DNA of 64,000 nt from Cryobacterium inferilacus (GCF_019599185.1 NZ_JAIEUL010000006.1:62001-126000), one strand, 5' to 3'; shown: positions 16,659-26,416, counted from the first letter of the stretch. The notes: generated by a model from the sequence alone, not told the origin. Made by a program: numbers and translations.

Positions 16659-17813
16659 ATGAGGGTTGCCGTCATCAGTGAAAGCTTCCTCCCCACTATC
16701 AGCGGGGTCACCACGAGCGTCTGCAAGGTGCTGGACGAGCTGCGCCGCCTGGGGCACGACGCCCTGGTGATCGCCCCGTCGGGAGCCCCGGCCGAATACG
16801 CCGGGTTTCCGGTGCACACCGTGCCCGCGCTGTCGTACCGGCAGTTCCCGGTGGGCCTGCCCAACCCCCGGGTGCTCAAGCTGCTCGCCGATTTCGGGCC
16901 CGATGTGCTGCACGCGGCATCGCCGTTCCTGCTCGGCGCGCAGGGCATCGCCGCCGCCCGCCGACTCGGGGTGCCCAGCGTGGCCGTATTCCAAACGGAT
17001 GTGGCCGGCTACGCCCGCCGCAACCACCTCGGCCAGGCCACCAGACTGGCCTGGCGCTTCGTCAAGTGGGTGCACGACGGCGCCGACCTCACCCTGGTTC
17101 CCTCCGAGGCCTCGATGGCGGCGCTGGGCCGCGTGGGTGTGCCCCGCCTGGCGCGCTGGACCCGGGGTGTCGACCTGGCCGGGTACCACCCGAATCACCG
17201 CAGGCACCCCCTCGCCGTGGCCCTGCGTGACCGGCTCGCGCCGAACGGTGAGGTCGTGATCGGGTATGTCGGGCGGATCGCCCCGGAGAAGCAGGTGGAA
17301 CGGCTGCGGGCCCTGCGGGGTGTGCCCGGCATCAGCATCGCCCTGGTCGGTGACGGGCCGTCCACTCCCCTGGTGGCCCGCGCGCTGGCCGGGCTGCCGG
17401 TCACCTGGCTCGGCCGGCTGGCCGGCGAGGAGCTCGCGCACGCCTATGCCGCGTTCGACGTGTTCGTGCACGCCGGCACCGAAGAGACCTTCGGGCAGAC
17501 CCTGCAGGAGGCGCACGCCGCCGGGCTGCCCGTCGTGGCCCCGCGGGCCGGCGGGCCGATCGACCTGGTCGAGCACGGCGTCGACGGGTTCCTCTTCACC
17601 CCGGACGACGACCACGACCTGCGCCGGCACGTGGCCGCACTCGTCGCCGACGGGCCACTGCGGCACCGGATGGGCGAGGCCGGCCGCCGGGCCGTGCTCG
17701 GCCGCAGCTGGGAAAACGTGTGCGCCACCCTGTTCGACCACTACGGCACGGTCATCGACGAGGGCCTGTCGCGGCGCGCGGAAACGCTCGTGCCCCTCGC
17801 CCAACGGCGCTGA
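16659..17813 (+). CDS. GT4-family glycosyltransferase (MgtA-like, probably mannosyltransferase)
   Basis: 384 residues starting MRVAVISESFLPTISGVTTSV. GT-B fold: an N-terminal Rossmann-like half with PDVLHAASPFLLG, and a C-terminal half with YVGRIAPEKQVERL, then HAGTEETFGQTLQEAHAAGLPVVAP, which holds the EX7E nucleotide-sugar motif. Members of this branch include GDP-mannose-dependent alpha-mannosyltransferases such as MgtA (known family); the adjacent divergent GDP-mannose synthase gene supports that donor here, though the acceptor is unknown. No membrane segment is seen. Confidence 0.85.
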   Translation: MRVAVISESFLPTISGVTTSVCKVLDELRRLGHDALVIAPSGAPAEYAGFPVHTVPALSYRQFPVGLPNPRVLKLLADFGPDVLHAASPFLLGAQGIAAARRLGVPSVAVFQTDVAGYARRNHLGQATRLAWRFVKWVHDGADLTLVPSEASMAALGRVGVPRLARWTRGVDLAGYHPNHRRHPLAVALRDRLAPNGEVVIGYVGRIAPEKQVERLRALRGVPGISIALVGDGPSTPLVARALAGLPVTWLGRLAGEELAHAYAAFDVFVHAGTEETFGQTLQEAHAAGLPVVAPRAGGPIDLVEHGVDGFLFTPDDDHDLRRHVAALVADGPLRHRMGEAGRRAVLGRSWENVCATLFDHYGTVIDEGLSRRAETLVPLAQRR

Positions 17814-17867
17814 GACATCCGTTCGACCCGGTTGGGCCCTTAGCCTCTGGCCGTCGACCCGCTTGTT

Positions 17868-17914
17868 CGGTTAGGACGCCCTAACCGGCTTATCTCGTTG
17901 TCGAGACATACAAT
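17868..17914 (+). promoter_or_regulatory. Candidate sdh promoter with two inverted repeats
   Basis: A good -10, TACAAT (17909-17914), is preceded by two inverted repeats: CGGTTAGG-ACGC-CCTAACCG (17868-17887) and TCTCG-TTGT-CGAGA (17893-17906). They cover the -35/spacer positions, as operators do. The first resembles halves of the DtxR/IdeR box (GGTTAGGCTAACC) but with a wider spacer, so the binding protein is uncertain. The sdhC start codon is 70 bp further on. Confidence 0.5.
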
Positions 17915-17984
17915 GGTCGAACGTGTTTGTTCAACGATGACGCCTCGTTCGCAGGGGTCGCGACTCAGCCAGGGAGGGTTGGTC

Positions 17985-18398
17985 ATGCCAAAATCGGCAG
18001 GGGCCCTGACAGCTCAGCGGAGGACGACGTCACGTCGCCCGGCCGGAACGCTCTACCGCGGCCGTGAGGGCATGTGGTCGTGGGTTCTGCACCGCATCAC
18101 CGGGGTGGCGATCTTCTTCTTCCTCCTCGTGCACATCCTCGACACCGCCCTCGTGCGGGTCAGCCCCGAGGCGTACAACGCCGTGATCAGCCAGTACCAG
18201 ACGCCCATCATGGGCCTGGGCGAAGTGGCGCTCGTCGGCGCGATCGTGTTCCACGCCTTCAACGGCCTGCGCATCATCGCCATCGACTTCTGGAACGCGA
18301 AGTACCAGCGGGTGCTGTTCTACGTGGTGATCGGCCTCTGGGTGGTCACCATGCTCGCGTTCACTCCCCGTCACCTGATCAACGTGTTCAGCCACTAG
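17985..18398 (+). CDS. sdhC: Succinate dehydrogenase cytochrome b556 subunit
   Basis: 137 residues from the ATG at 17985, preceded by GGGAGGG. Three hydrophobic helices (about 37-58, 79-98 and 112-130). LHRITGVAIFFFLLVHILDTA and GAIVFHAFNGLRI carry conserved His residues likely to bind heme b. It anchors the SdhAB dimer in the membrane and passes electrons to quinone. First gene of sdhCDAB. An upstream in-frame extension would run into the promoter and is not used. Confidence 0.93.
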   Translation: MPKSAGALTAQRRTTSRRPAGTLYRGREGMWSWVLHRITGVAIFFFLLVHILDTALVRVSPEAYNAVISQYQTPIMGLGEVALVGAIVFHAFNGLRIIAIDFWNAKYQRVLFYVVIGLWVVTMLAFTPRHLINVFSH

Positions 18399-18411
18399 GA
18401 GGCGACAGATC

Positions 18412-18864
18412 ATGACCTCGACACTCGCCGCCCCCCGCAGCCCCTACGCCCGCACCCCGCAGAAGCGCGGCGTGAACTGGGAGAAGTGGGGCTGGATCTA
18501 CATGCGCGTCTCCGGCATCGTGCTGGTGGTGCTGATCTTCGGCCACCTGTTCGTGAACCTGATGGTGGGCGAGGGCGTCAGCGCCCTCAACTTCGCTTTC
18601 GTCGCCGGCAAGCTGGCCAACCCGTTCTGGCAGTGGTGGGATGTGGCGATGCTCTGGCTCGCGCTGATCCACGGCGGCAACGGCATGCGCACGCTGGTGA
18701 ACGACTACGCCACCACCCGCGTCTCCCGCGGCATCCTCAAGTCCGCGATCCTCGCCGCAGTGGTCATCCTGATCGTGCTCGGCACGCTCGTGGTCTTCAC
18801 CTTCGACGCCTGCCCGGTCGGCCAGCCCGCCGATCTCCTGCCCACTTTCTGCCAGGCCCTTTAG
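18412..18864 (+). CDS. sdhD: Succinate dehydrogenase hydrophobic membrane anchor
   Basis: 150 residues with three transmembrane helices: about 30-50 (YMRVSGIVLVVLIFGHLFVN), 76-96 and 113-132. The His in GHLFVNLMV and those in LIHGGNG are candidate heme or quinone ligands. Thirteen bases after sdhC with an AGGAGG in the gap. Partner of SdhC in complex II. Confidence 0.93.
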   Translation: MTSTLAAPRSPYARTPQKRGVNWEKWGWIYMRVSGIVLVVLIFGHLFVNLMVGEGVSALNFAFVAGKLANPFWQWWDVAMLWLALIHGGNGMRTLVNDYATTRVSRGILKSAILAAVVILIVLGTLVVFTFDACPVGQPADLLPTFCQAL

Positions 18865-18891
18865 GCCCTCGAGGAGCTGTAAACAACTTTC

Positions 18892-20706
18892 ATGACGGAT
18901 GCACCTGTGACCAAGCCCGCCGAGTCCACCATCGTCGACGGCGTGCACTACCACCAGTTCGACATCGTGATCATCGGGGCGGGAGGCGCCGGCATGCGAG
19001 CCGCCATCGAGGCCGGCCCGAACGCATCCACCGCCGTGATCTCCAAGCTCTACCCCACCCGCTCACACACCGGTGCGGCGCAGGGCGGCATGGCCGCCGC
19101 CCTGGCGAACGTGGAGGAAGACAACTGGGAGTGGCACACCTTCGACACCGTCAAGGGCGGCGACTACCTGGTTGACCAGGACGCGGCGGAGATCCTGGCC
19201 AAGGAAGCCATCGACGCCGTCATCGACCTCGAGAACATGGGCCTGCCGTTCAACCGCACCCCCGAGGGCAAGATCGACCAGCGCCGCTTCGGCGGTCACA
19301 CCCGCGATCACGGCAAGAGCCCGGTGCGCCGCGCCTGCTACGCCGCCGACCGCACCGGCCACATGATCCTGCAGACGCTGTACCAGAACTGCGTCAAGCG
19401 CGGCATCAACTTCTTCAACGAGTTCTACGTGCTCGACCTGATCATGACCAACGTCGACGGTGTCGACCAGCCCTCCGGCGTGGTCGCGTACGACCTCGCC
19501 AGCGGTGAACTGCACGTCTTCTCCGGCAAGGCGTTCATCTTCGCCACCGGCGGTTTCGGCAAGATCTACAAGACCACCTCGAACGCGCACACCCTCACCG
19601 GCGACGGCGTGGGCATCATCTGGCGCAAGGGCCTGCCGCTGGAGGACATGGAGTTCTTCCAGTTCCACCCGACCGGCCTGGCCGGCCTGGGCATCCTGCT
19701 CACCGAGGGCGCCCGCGGTGAGGGCGCCATCCTGCGCAACGCCTCCGGGGAGAGGTTCATGGAGCGCTACGCGCCCACCATCAAGGACCTCGCCCCGCGT
19801 GACATCGTGGCCCGCTGCATGGTCAAGGAGGTCGCGGAAGGTCGCGGCGCCGGCCCCAACAAGGACTACGTCTACCTGGACTGCACCCACCTGGGCGCCG
19901 AGGTGCTCGAGACCAAGCTGCCGGACATCACCGAGTTCGCCCGCACCTACCTCGGTGTCGACCCGGTCACAGAGCCGGTACCCGTGATGCCCACCGCGCA
20001 CTACGCGATGGGCGGTATCCCCACCAACGTCAAGGCTGAGGTGCTGCGCGACAACACCACCGTCGTGCCCGGCCTGTACGCCGCCGGCGAATGCGCCTGC
20101 GTCTCGGTGCACGGCTCCAACCGGCTCGGCACCAACTCGCTGCTGGACATCAACGTGTTCGGCAAGCGCGCGGGCAACAACGCCGTCGAGTACGTCAAGA
20201 CGGCCGAGTTCGTACCGCTGCCAGAAGACCCGGCCAAGTTCGTGCGCGAACTGCTCGCCACCATCCGCACCTCCACCGGCACCGAGCGCATCGCCGTGCT
20301 CCGCCGCGAGCTGCAGGAGGTCATGGACGCCAAGGCCCAGGTGTTCCGCACCGACGAGTCCCTGCGCGAGGTGACCGAGATCATCCACACCCTGCGCGAG
20401 CGTTACAAGAACATCGGCGTGCAGGACAAGGGCCGCCGGTTCAACACCGACCTGCTCGAGGCCGTTGAGCTGGGCTTCCTGCTCGACCTGGCCGAGGTGG
20501 TCGTGTTCTCCGCCCGCAACCGCAAGGAGAGCCGCGGCGGTCACATGCGCGACGACTTCCCCCTGCGCGACGACGTCAATTACCTGCAGCACACCATGGC
20601 CTACCTGTCGGGCGACGCCCTGTCGGCGGATGCTGCCGACCACATTTCGCTCGACTGGAAGCCCGTCACCATTACGCGCTACCAGCCGATGGAGAGGAAG
20701 TACTAG
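18892..20706 (+). CDS. sdhA: Succinate dehydrogenase flavoprotein subunit
   Basis: 604 residues. FAD-binding [19 protein letters not shown] (24-42), covalent-flavin His59 in [11 protein letters not shown], active-site [30 protein letters not shown], and [13 protein letters not shown]. It oxidises succinate to fumarate in the TCA cycle. The stop shares a base with the sdhB GTG start. Confidence 0.97.
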   Translation: MTDAPVTKPAESTIVDGVHYHQFDIVIIGAGGAGMRAAIEAGPNASTAVISKLYPTRSHTGAAQGGMAAALANVEEDNWEWHTFDTVKGGDYLVDQDAAEILAKEAIDAVIDLENMGLPFNRTPEGKIDQRRFGGHTRDHGKSPVRRACYAADRTGHMILQTLYQNCVKRGINFFNEFYVLDLIMTNVDGVDQPSGVVAYDLASGELHVFSGKAFIFATGGFGKIYKTTSNAHTLTGDGVGIIWRKGLPLEDMEFFQFHPTGLAGLGILLTEGARGEGAILRNASGERFMERYAPTIKDLAPRDIVARCMVKEVAEGRGAGPNKDYVYLDCTHLGAEVLETKLPDITEFARTYLGVDPVTEPVPVMPTAHYAMGGIPTNVKAEVLRDNTTVVPGLYAAGECACVSVHGSNRLGTNSLLDINVFGKRAGNNAVEYVKTAEFVPLPEDPAKFVRELLATIRTSTGTERIAVLRRELQEVMDAKAQVFRTDESLREVTEIIHTLRERYKNIGVQDKGRRFNTDLLEAVELGFLLDLAEVVVFSARNRKESRGGHMRDDFPLRDDVNYLQHTMAYLSGDALSADAADHISLDWKPVTITRYQPMERKY

Positions 20707-21467
20707 TGAGCACCCCCACCCTCGAGAAGCCCCCCGCGGTTCCCGAAGAGATCCAGTCGTTCACGGTCACCCTGTCGGTGCGCCGGTTCAACCCGGAGCT
20801 CGACGAAGACCCGCACTGGGAGAACTACGACGTACAGATGTACGCGACCGACCGCATCCTGGATGCCCTGCACAAGATCAAGTGGGAACAGGACGGGTCC
20901 TTGAGCTTCCGTCGTTCCTGCGCGCACGGCATCTGCGGCTCGGATGCGATGCGCATCAACGGGCGCAACCGCCTGGCCTGCAAGACCCTGATCAAGGACC
21001 TCGACATCACCAAGCCGGTGACGGTGGAGGCCATCAAGGGTCTGCCGCTGGAGAAGGACCTGATCGTGGACATGGAGCCGTTCTTCGCCTCCTTCCGCGA
21101 GGTGCAGCCGTTCCTGATGGCCCAGAACACGCCCAAGGACGGCAAGGAGCGCATCCAGACCGTCGCCCAGCGCGAGCGGTTCGACGACACCACCAAGTGC
21201 ATCCTCTGCGCCGCGTGCACGTCGAGCTGCCCGGTGTTCTGGACCGACGGGCAGTACTTCGGCCCGGCCGCGATCGTGAACGCACACCGGTTCATCTTTG
21301 ACTCCCGTGACGAGAGCGCCGCCGTGCGCCTCGACATCCTCAACGACAAGGAAGGCGTGTGGCGCTGCCGCACGACCTTCAACTGCACCGAAGCCTGCCC
21401 GCGTGGCATCCAGGTGACGCAGGCCATCGCCGAGGTCAAGCAGGCGATCATGCGCGGCAAGCCGTAA
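20706..21467 (+). CDS. sdhB: Succinate dehydrogenase iron-sulfur subunit
   Basis: 253 residues from GTG. [2Fe-2S] site SCAHGICGSDAM..LAC (Cys72, Cys77, Asp80, Cys92; Asp as a ligand also occurs in the E. coli enzyme), and CILCAACTSSCP plus CRTTFNCTEACPRGI for the [4Fe-4S] and [3Fe-4S] clusters. It relays electrons from SdhA to the membrane subunits. Last gene of the operon, followed by a strong terminator. Confidence 0.97.
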   Translation: MSTPTLEKPPAVPEEIQSFTVTLSVRRFNPELDEDPHWENYDVQMYATDRILDALHKIKWEQDGSLSFRRSCAHGICGSDAMRINGRNRLACKTLIKDLDITKPVTVEAIKGLPLEKDLIVDMEPFFASFREVQPFLMAQNTPKDGKERIQTVAQRERFDDTTKCILCAACTSSCPVFWTDGQYFGPAAIVNAHRFIFDSRDESAAVRLDILNDKEGVWRCRTTFNCTEACPRGIQVTQAIAEVKQAIMRGKP

Positions 21468-21484
21468 CCTCTGACGGTTTCCTC

Positions 21485-21514
21485 ACGAACGGCGGCCCAC
21501 GGGCCGCCGTTCGT
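21485..21514 (+). terminator. Terminator of the sdh operon
   Basis: ACGAACGGCGGCC (21485-21497) pairs perfectly with GGCCGCCGTTCGT (21502-21514), a 13-bp stem with a 4-nt loop, 18 bp after the sdhB stop. It is followed by CGTTTC rather than a long T-run. Confidence 0.75.
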
Positions 21515-21558
21515 CGTTTCGCACCGGCCGCCGGGCACCCGCTGACTAGGCTGGGTCG

Positions 21559-22644
21559 ATGAAGATCGGCGACCTTGTCACGCGCATCATGGCCACCCGC
21601 CCCGTGCGCGTGTTCACCCATTTCACCCAGAGCCGCGGGAACGTTCTCGCCTCCGGGATGGCCTACCAGGCGATCTTCGCGATCTTCGCCGCCCTCTGGC
21701 TGGTTTTCTCCATCGCCGGCCTCTGGCTGACCAGCAACCCGGAGCTGATGAACCAGCTTTTCGTGCTGATCAACCAGTCGGTGCCGGGGCTGATCGGCAC
21801 GGACGGCTCCGACGGCGTGGTCAATGCCGAGACCCTCGCGGACACCGACGCGTTCAGCTGGGCCAGCGCCATCGCGCTGGTGGGGTTGCTCGCCACCACC
21901 CTGGCCTGGCTGAACACGACCTCGCAGGCCGTGCGCGGCATCTTCGGCATGGGTCAGGAGACCACCTTCTTCGTGCTGGTGAAGCTGCGTGAGCTCGGTC
22001 TCGGCCTGCTCTTCGGCCTGGCCCTCGTGGTCTCCGCGGTCATCTCGCTGGTGTCGTCGCAGCTGCTCGAGGTGTTCCTGGGTTTCTTCGGCCAGGGCAG
22101 GGACTCGTTCTGGTTCCAGGCCTCCAGCACCTCGGTGGGACTGCTCATCGTGCTGATCATCGACACCATCACCCTGGCCGCCCTGTTCCGGGTGCTGTCC
22201 CGCGTGCGCATCCCGTTCCGGAACCTGCTGGTCGGGTCGGTGCTCGGCGCGGTGGCGCTCGGAGTGCTCAAGGTGCTCGGTGCCGCCCTGCTCGGCGGCG
22301 CAGCCAGGAACCCGCTGCTGGCCGGTTTCGCGGTGATCATCGGTCTGCTGATCTGGTTCAACCTCACCTCCACCGTCACCCTGCTCGCCGCGGCCTGGAT
22401 CGCCGTGGGCATGCAGGACGCCGGAATCCCGCCGTCGACGCTGAGCGCGGACGAGGCCAAGAAGCTCGCCGAGGAGAAGGAGGCGGAGGCGAAACGGCTC
22501 GTGGCTGCCGCGGAACTGCGCGAGGCGCGGGAGGCGCTGGCGGAGGCGTCCTGGTATCAACGCCCCAGCGCGACCCGACGGCTGCGCCGGGCGGAGAAAC
22601 GAGCGGCGAAGTACGAGCCGAGCGCGACCACGGCGGTGCGCTGA
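21559..22644 (+). CDS. YihY/BrkB-family inner membrane protein
   Basis: 361 residues. Six hydrophobic helices spread over about 30-300, with the family-typical SRGNVLASGMAYQAIFAIFAALW near the start and the second half ending in LIWFNLTSTVTLLAAAWIAVGMQDAG. The C-terminal 65 residues are charged and predicted coiled coil (EEAKKLAEEKEAEAKRLVAAAELREAREAL). The function of the family is unsettled despite its old ribonuclease BN label. No operon partner; a terminator lies before it. Confidence 0.85.
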   Translation: MKIGDLVTRIMATRPVRVFTHFTQSRGNVLASGMAYQAIFAIFAALWLVFSIAGLWLTSNPELMNQLFVLINQSVPGLIGTDGSDGVVNAETLADTDAFSWASAIALVGLLATTLAWLNTTSQAVRGIFGMGQETTFFVLVKLRELGLGLLFGLALVVSAVISLVSSQLLEVFLGFFGQGRDSFWFQASSTSVGLLIVLIIDTITLAALFRVLSRVRIPFRNLLVGSVLGAVALGVLKVLGAALLGGAARNPLLAGFAVIIGLLIWFNLTSTVTLLAAAWIAVGMQDAGIPPSTLSADEAKKLAEEKEAEAKRLVAAAELREAREALAEASWYQRPSATRRLRRAEKRAAKYEPSATTAVR

Positions 22645-22691
22645 CGTCTCGGCCAGGCCCCGGCGTCGGGGGCACTCGGTAGAATCGGCGC

Positions 22692-23549
22692 ATGCCGCTT
22701 TCTCCCTCAGACTCCACCGTTGCGCCCCTGCGCATCGCCAGCATCAACACCAACGGCATCCGTGCCGCCTTCCGTAAGGGCATGGGCGACTGGCTCGCCA
22801 CCAGGGACGTCGACATCCTGGCCATTCAGGAGGTGCGCGCCGCGACCGAGGACATCGAGGCCCTGCTCGGCCCGGACTGGAACATTCTGCACGACGCCGC
22901 GTCGGCCAAGGGCCGCGCCGGTGTGGCCATCGCCAGCCGCAAGAGCGCGTCGATCCACCGGGTGGAGCTGGGCCACCCCGACTTCGACAGCGCCGGCCGT
23001 TGGCTCGAGGCCGACTACGAGGTCAACGGCAAGATCGTCACCGTGGTGAGCACCTACGTGCACTCCGGTGAGGTGGACACCCCCAAGCAGGTGGAGAAGT
23101 TCACCTTCCTCGATTCCATGCTCACCCGGCTGCCCGAGCTCGCCGCGCACAGCGACCGGGTCGTGGTGCTCGGCGACCTCAACGTGGGCCACCGCAAGTT
23201 CGACATCAAGAACTGGAAGGGCAACGTCAAGCGCGCCGGCTTCCTGCCGGAGGAACGCGCCTACTTCGACCGAATCCTCGGCGCCGAAGACGAGGCCGAC
23301 TACAACAACGGCGCCGGCCTCGGCTGGGTGGACGTGGGCCGCAAGGCGGCAGGTGAGATCGACGGGCCGTTCACCTGGTGGTCCTGGCGGGGCCAGGCGT
23401 TCGACAACGACACCGGCTGGCGCATCGACTACCAGCTCGCGACGCCCGCACTGGCGGCATCCGTCGTGAATTACACGGTCGACCGGGCGGACGCCTACGA
23501 CCAGCGCTGGAGCGACCACGCGCCCGTGGTCGTCGACTACAACATCTGA
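22692..23549 (+). CDS. xth: Exodeoxyribonuclease III
   Basis: 285 residues of the exonuclease-endonuclease-phosphatase fold. Catalytic signatures: [12 protein letters not shown] (Asn), ILAIQEVRA (Glu47), [11 protein letters not shown] (Asp/Asn), WRIDYQLAT, and [11 protein letters not shown] (Asp-His). It nicks DNA at AP sites and removes 3' blocking groups in base-excision repair. The ATG at 22692 is used; gap to the next gene 49 bp. Confidence 0.93.
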   Translation: MPLSPSDSTVAPLRIASINTNGIRAAFRKGMGDWLATRDVDILAIQEVRAATEDIEALLGPDWNILHDAASAKGRAGVAIASRKSASIHRVELGHPDFDSAGRWLEADYEVNGKIVTVVSTYVHSGEVDTPKQVEKFTFLDSMLTRLPELAAHSDRVVVLGDLNVGHRKFDIKNWKGNVKRAGFLPEERAYFDRILGAEDEADYNNGAGLGWVDVGRKAAGEIDGPFTWWSWRGQAFDNDTGWRIDYQLATPALAASVVNYTVDRADAYDQRWSDHAPVVVDYNI

Positions 23550-23598
23550 TTTTTGTATTGCCGCTGCTGCGGCCTTGAACCTGACGAAAGACTCCCCT

Positions 23599-24603
23599 AT
23601 GACCAAGACCCGCCTCTACTCCGGCATGCAGCCGTCGGCCGATTCGCTGCAGATCGGCAATTACATCGGTGCGCTGCTGAACTGGAAGAAGCTGCAGCAG
23701 ACCCACGACGCGTTCTTTTCGATCGTGGACCTGCACGCCATCACCGTGGCGCAGGACCCGGCCAAGCTGCGCGAGAACACCCGCGCCACCGCCGCTCAGT
23801 ACATCGCCGCGGGCATCGACCCGGCCGAATCGACGCTGTACGTGCAGTCGCACGTGGCCGCGCACGCGCAGCTGGCCTGGGCGCTGAACACCCTCACCGG
23901 ATTCGGTGAGGCCAGCCGGATGACCCAGTTCAAGGACAAGTCGGTGAAGCAAGGAGCTGACGCCACCACGGTGGGGCTGTTCGCCTACCCGGTGCTGATG
24001 GCCGCGGACATCCTGCTGTTCCAGAGCGAGATCGTGCCGGTGGGCGAGGACCAGCGCCAGCACGTCGAACTCACCCGCGACCTGGCCGCCCGCTTCAACT
24101 CCCGGTTCGGCGAGACCTTCACGGTGCCGACCGCTTCGATCATCCGTGACACCGCGAAGATCTACGACCTGCAGAACCCGACCGCGAAGATGTCGAAGTC
24201 GGCCGAGTCGCACGCCGGCGTGATCTGGATGCTCGACGAGCCATCCGTGACGGCGAAGAAGATCATGCGGGCCGTGACGGATGCCGAGGGCGGCGTGGTC
24301 TTCGACCGGGAGAACAAGCCCGGCGTGGCCAACCTGCTCACGATCTACTCCGTGATGGCCGAGCGTTCGGTGCAGTCTCTGGAGGACGAATACGCGGGTC
24401 GCGGTTACGGCGATTTCAAGAAGGGCCTGGCCGAGGTGGTCACCGAGACCTTCGGCGGCATTCGCGCACGCGTGCTCGAGCTGCTCGACGACCCGGCCGA
24501 GCTGGACCGGATTCTGGCCGGCAACGCCGACCGGGCCGCGGCCGTGGCCGACGTCACGCTGGCGAACGCGTTCGACCGGATGGGGTTCCTGGCGCGCCGC
24601 TGA
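23599..24603 (+). CDS. trpS: Tryptophan--tRNA ligase
   Basis: 334 residues from the ATG at 23599 ([24 protein letters not shown]). The HIGH-equivalent is QIGN (18-21); KMSKS is at 197-201. Class Ic synthetase charging tRNA-Trp. An in-frame TTG at 23575 would add eight residues, but the family normally begins at this ATG. The only tryptophanyl synthetase seen in the window. Confidence 0.96.
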   Translation: MTKTRLYSGMQPSADSLQIGNYIGALLNWKKLQQTHDAFFSIVDLHAITVAQDPAKLRENTRATAAQYIAAGIDPAESTLYVQSHVAAHAQLAWALNTLTGFGEASRMTQFKDKSVKQGADATTVGLFAYPVLMAADILLFQSEIVPVGEDQRQHVELTRDLAARFNSRFGETFTVPTASIIRDTAKIYDLQNPTAKMSKSAESHAGVIWMLDEPSVTAKKIMRAVTDAEGGVVFDRENKPGVANLLTIYSVMAERSVQSLEDEYAGRGYGDFKKGLAEVVTETFGGIRARVLELLDDPAELDRILAGNADRAAAVADVTLANAFDRMGFLARR

Positions 24604-24624
24604 GGCGTGCGCGGGGGTGTGCGG

Positions 24625-25233
24625 ATGCTGCCGGTCGAGTTGTCTTCTGGGGTGTTGCGGTTGGATGCGCCGCAGGGCGCCGATGCCGACCGGGTGGTCG
24701 AGTATTGCCAGGACCCGGTCATGCCGAGCTACCTGGCGCGCCTGCCCTGGCCGTACCGGGTGACGGATGCGACCGACTTTCTGACCGGGTACGTGCCGGC
24801 GGCCTGGGCGGACGACCAGGAGTACACCTGGGCGCTGCGCGGGCCGGCATCGGCTGCGTCGTCGGCGTCTGTGTCTCCGCTGCTGGGTGTGATCAGCCTG
24901 ACCGTGCCGGTCGGTGGCGACCGGGCCAGTTCGATCGGGTTCTGGCTGGGCCCGCAGCATCGCGGCCGGGGCCTGATGGTGGAGGCCCAGCGGTTGGTGC
25001 TCGACTGGGGCTTCACGACCGGCCTCTGCGAGAGCGTGCGCTGGGAAGCCGTCGCGGGCAACCTCGCGTCGGCCAGGGCCGCCCGGAAGGCCGGGTTTCG
25101 CTACACCGGGCTGGGTCCGGCCGGGATCGCGTATCGCGACGGCACGCATCCGCCGTCGTGGAAGGGCGAGCTGCACGCCGCCGACGACCGCACACCGGCC
25201 CAGGGGTGGCCGGCCGAGGTCGTGGGCGCGTGA
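24625..25233 (+). CDS. GNAT-family (RimJ/RimL-like) N-acetyltransferase
   Basis: 202 residues from the ATG at 24625, which has GGGGGTG about eight bases upstream; a GTG at 24607 is an alternative. RimJ-type start (LRLDAPQGADADRVVEYCQDP), acetyl-CoA loop QHRGRGLMVEAQR, and the ENLASARAARKAGFRYTG region (here GNLASARAARKAGF). The acceptor is unknown. Three nt after the alternative start lies the trpS stop, so cotranscription with trpS is likely. Confidence 0.8.
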   Translation: MLPVELSSGVLRLDAPQGADADRVVEYCQDPVMPSYLARLPWPYRVTDATDFLTGYVPAAWADDQEYTWALRGPASAASSASVSPLLGVISLTVPVGGDRASSIGFWLGPQHRGRGLMVEAQRLVLDWGFTTGLCESVRWEAVAGNLASARAARKAGFRYTGLGPAGIAYRDGTHPPSWKGELHAADDRTPAQGWPAEVVGA

Positions 25234-25261
25234 GCGCCGCCGTGCGCTCCTGCGGGCTGCT

Positions 25262-26044
25262 GTGGCCGGTGAGGCTGCTGTGACGGGTGGGGGCGGTGTG
25301 GCTACGCCCGTTCTGGTGCTGTTCGACCTCGACGACACCCTCTTCGCGCACCGGGAGGCCGTGGCGGCCGGCATCCTCGGCCACGTCGCCGCGCAGGGCG
25401 GCCGCGGTGCGGCCGCCGACCCGCACGAGGTCGTCACGCTGTGGAATGCCCTCGAGGAGCAGCACTATCACGCCTACCTCGCCGGCGATCTGGACTTCGC
25501 CGGGCAGCGCGGTGCCAGGGCGCGCGACTTCGCGGCCGCCCACGGGGTGCAGCTCTCGGCCGCGGAGGCCGCGGCCTGGTTCGAGGACTACTTCCTGCAC
25601 TACCGGGCGAATTGGCGCCTGCACGACGACGCCCTGCCCTGCCTGGACGAGTTGGCTCTGCGCATCCCTGGCGTGCGATTCGGGCTGATCACCAACGGCG
25701 AGCTGGCCTACCAGAGTGTGAAACTGGTCGACACCGGCCTGGACGCCCGGGTGGAGCAGGTGGTCACCTCGGCGGAGTTCGGCCTGGCCAAGCCCCGGCC
25801 GGAGATCTTCCTGCACGCCGCCGGCCTGTTCGGGGCCGACCCGGCGTCGGTCGTGTACGTGGGTGATCGGCTGCGCACCGACGCGATCGGGGCCGCCGCC
25901 GCGGGGCTCACCGGCGTGTGGCTGGACCGCGTGGGCACGGCCGGCCCTCCCCCGACCGAGGCCGACCTGGCCGAGGCCCGCCGGCTCGGCGTCATCCGTC
26001 TCAGCACCCTCGACGCACTGCCGAACGCCCTGACCCCCTACTAA
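25262..26044 (+). CDS. HAD-family hydrolase (probable phosphatase)
   Basis: Up to 260 residues. Catalytic LFDLDDTLF gives the nucleophile Asp and general-acid Asp. A helical cap of about 100 residues follows, then GLITNGEL (motif II), AKPRPEIF (motif III Lys) and VVYVGDRLRTDAIGA (motif IV Asp). Subtype YjjG/HAD-IA, so a small phosphorylated metabolite is expected. The start is uncertain: GTG codons at 25262 and 25280 both precede the conserved part at about residue 17. Converges on the DUF559 gene across elements B1 and B2. Confidence 0.82.
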   Translation: MAGEAAVTGGGGVATPVLVLFDLDDTLFAHREAVAAGILGHVAAQGGRGAAADPHEVVTLWNALEEQHYHAYLAGDLDFAGQRGARARDFAAAHGVQLSAAEAAAWFEDYFLHYRANWRLHDDALPCLDELALRIPGVRFGLITNGELAYQSVKLVDTGLDARVEQVVTSAEFGLAKPRPEIFLHAAGLFGADPASVVYVGDRLRTDAIGAAAAGLTGVWLDRVGTAGPPPTEADLAEARRLGVIRLSTLDALPNALTPY

Positions 26045-26096
26045 CCGCTCGACCATCCCTGGCGACACCCAGGCCCCGGCACGCCCCGGGCGGTGG

Positions 26097-26188
26097 GCAT
26101 AACTCCTGCAATTCTCAGCTTGCGTGCGCGCCGGTCCCGGAATCACGCGGCTGCCAGTATCAAGACTCGAGAATTGCAGGAGTTATGC
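26097..26188. repeat. Palindromic element B1 (family B)
   Basis: 92 bp. The left end is GCATAACTCCTGCAATTCTC and the right end is its exact complement over 20 bp, so the terminal arms are perfect. The centre carries GGTCCCGGAATCACGCGG, which includes the GAATCACG core shared with B4 and B6. Confidence 0.9.
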
Positions 26189-26277
26189 TCGCCCAAGCTC
26201 CGCAAGTCGACGTGGGGACCGTCTGCGGGCTGGTGCTGACGTCGCCGAGTTGGATGCGTCCTCCGCCGCCGAGCGCT

Positions 26278-26370
26278 GCACAACTCCTGCAATTCCCGAC
26301 TACCTCGGCGCAGCTGCCCCGTAAAGACGCGGCGGGTTGCATCCGAACTCGAGAACTGCAGGAGTTATGC
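26278..26370. repeat. Palindromic element B2 (family B)
   Basis: 93 bp. Left arm GCACAACTCCTGCAATTC, right arm GAACTGCAGGAGTTATGC; two mismatches between arms. The GAATCACG core is not recognisable. It ends 46 bp from the stop codon of the DUF559 gene. Confidence 0.85.
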
Positions 26371-26416
26371 ACGCTGCAGGTCTTGGACGGCCGGGCAGGA
26401 GAGGGCTGGGGGGCGG

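Larger units (their letters stand above)
26045..26416. other. Non-coding gap holding two family B palindromes
   Basis: 372 bp between the convergent HAD and DUF559 genes. It contains B1 (26097-26188) and B2 (26278-26370). The remaining DNA has no supported gene, RNA or terminator. Confidence 0.7.

Noticed and set aside
17868-17887. A true DtxR/IdeR box before sdhC
   Set aside because: The half-sites fit but the spacing is wider than the 19-bp consensus, so the assignment is kept only as a possibility.
25230-25283. A 17-codon leader peptide between the GNAT and HAD genes
   Set aside because: It overlaps the GNAT stop and has no attenuator-like codon run or hairpin; probably chance.
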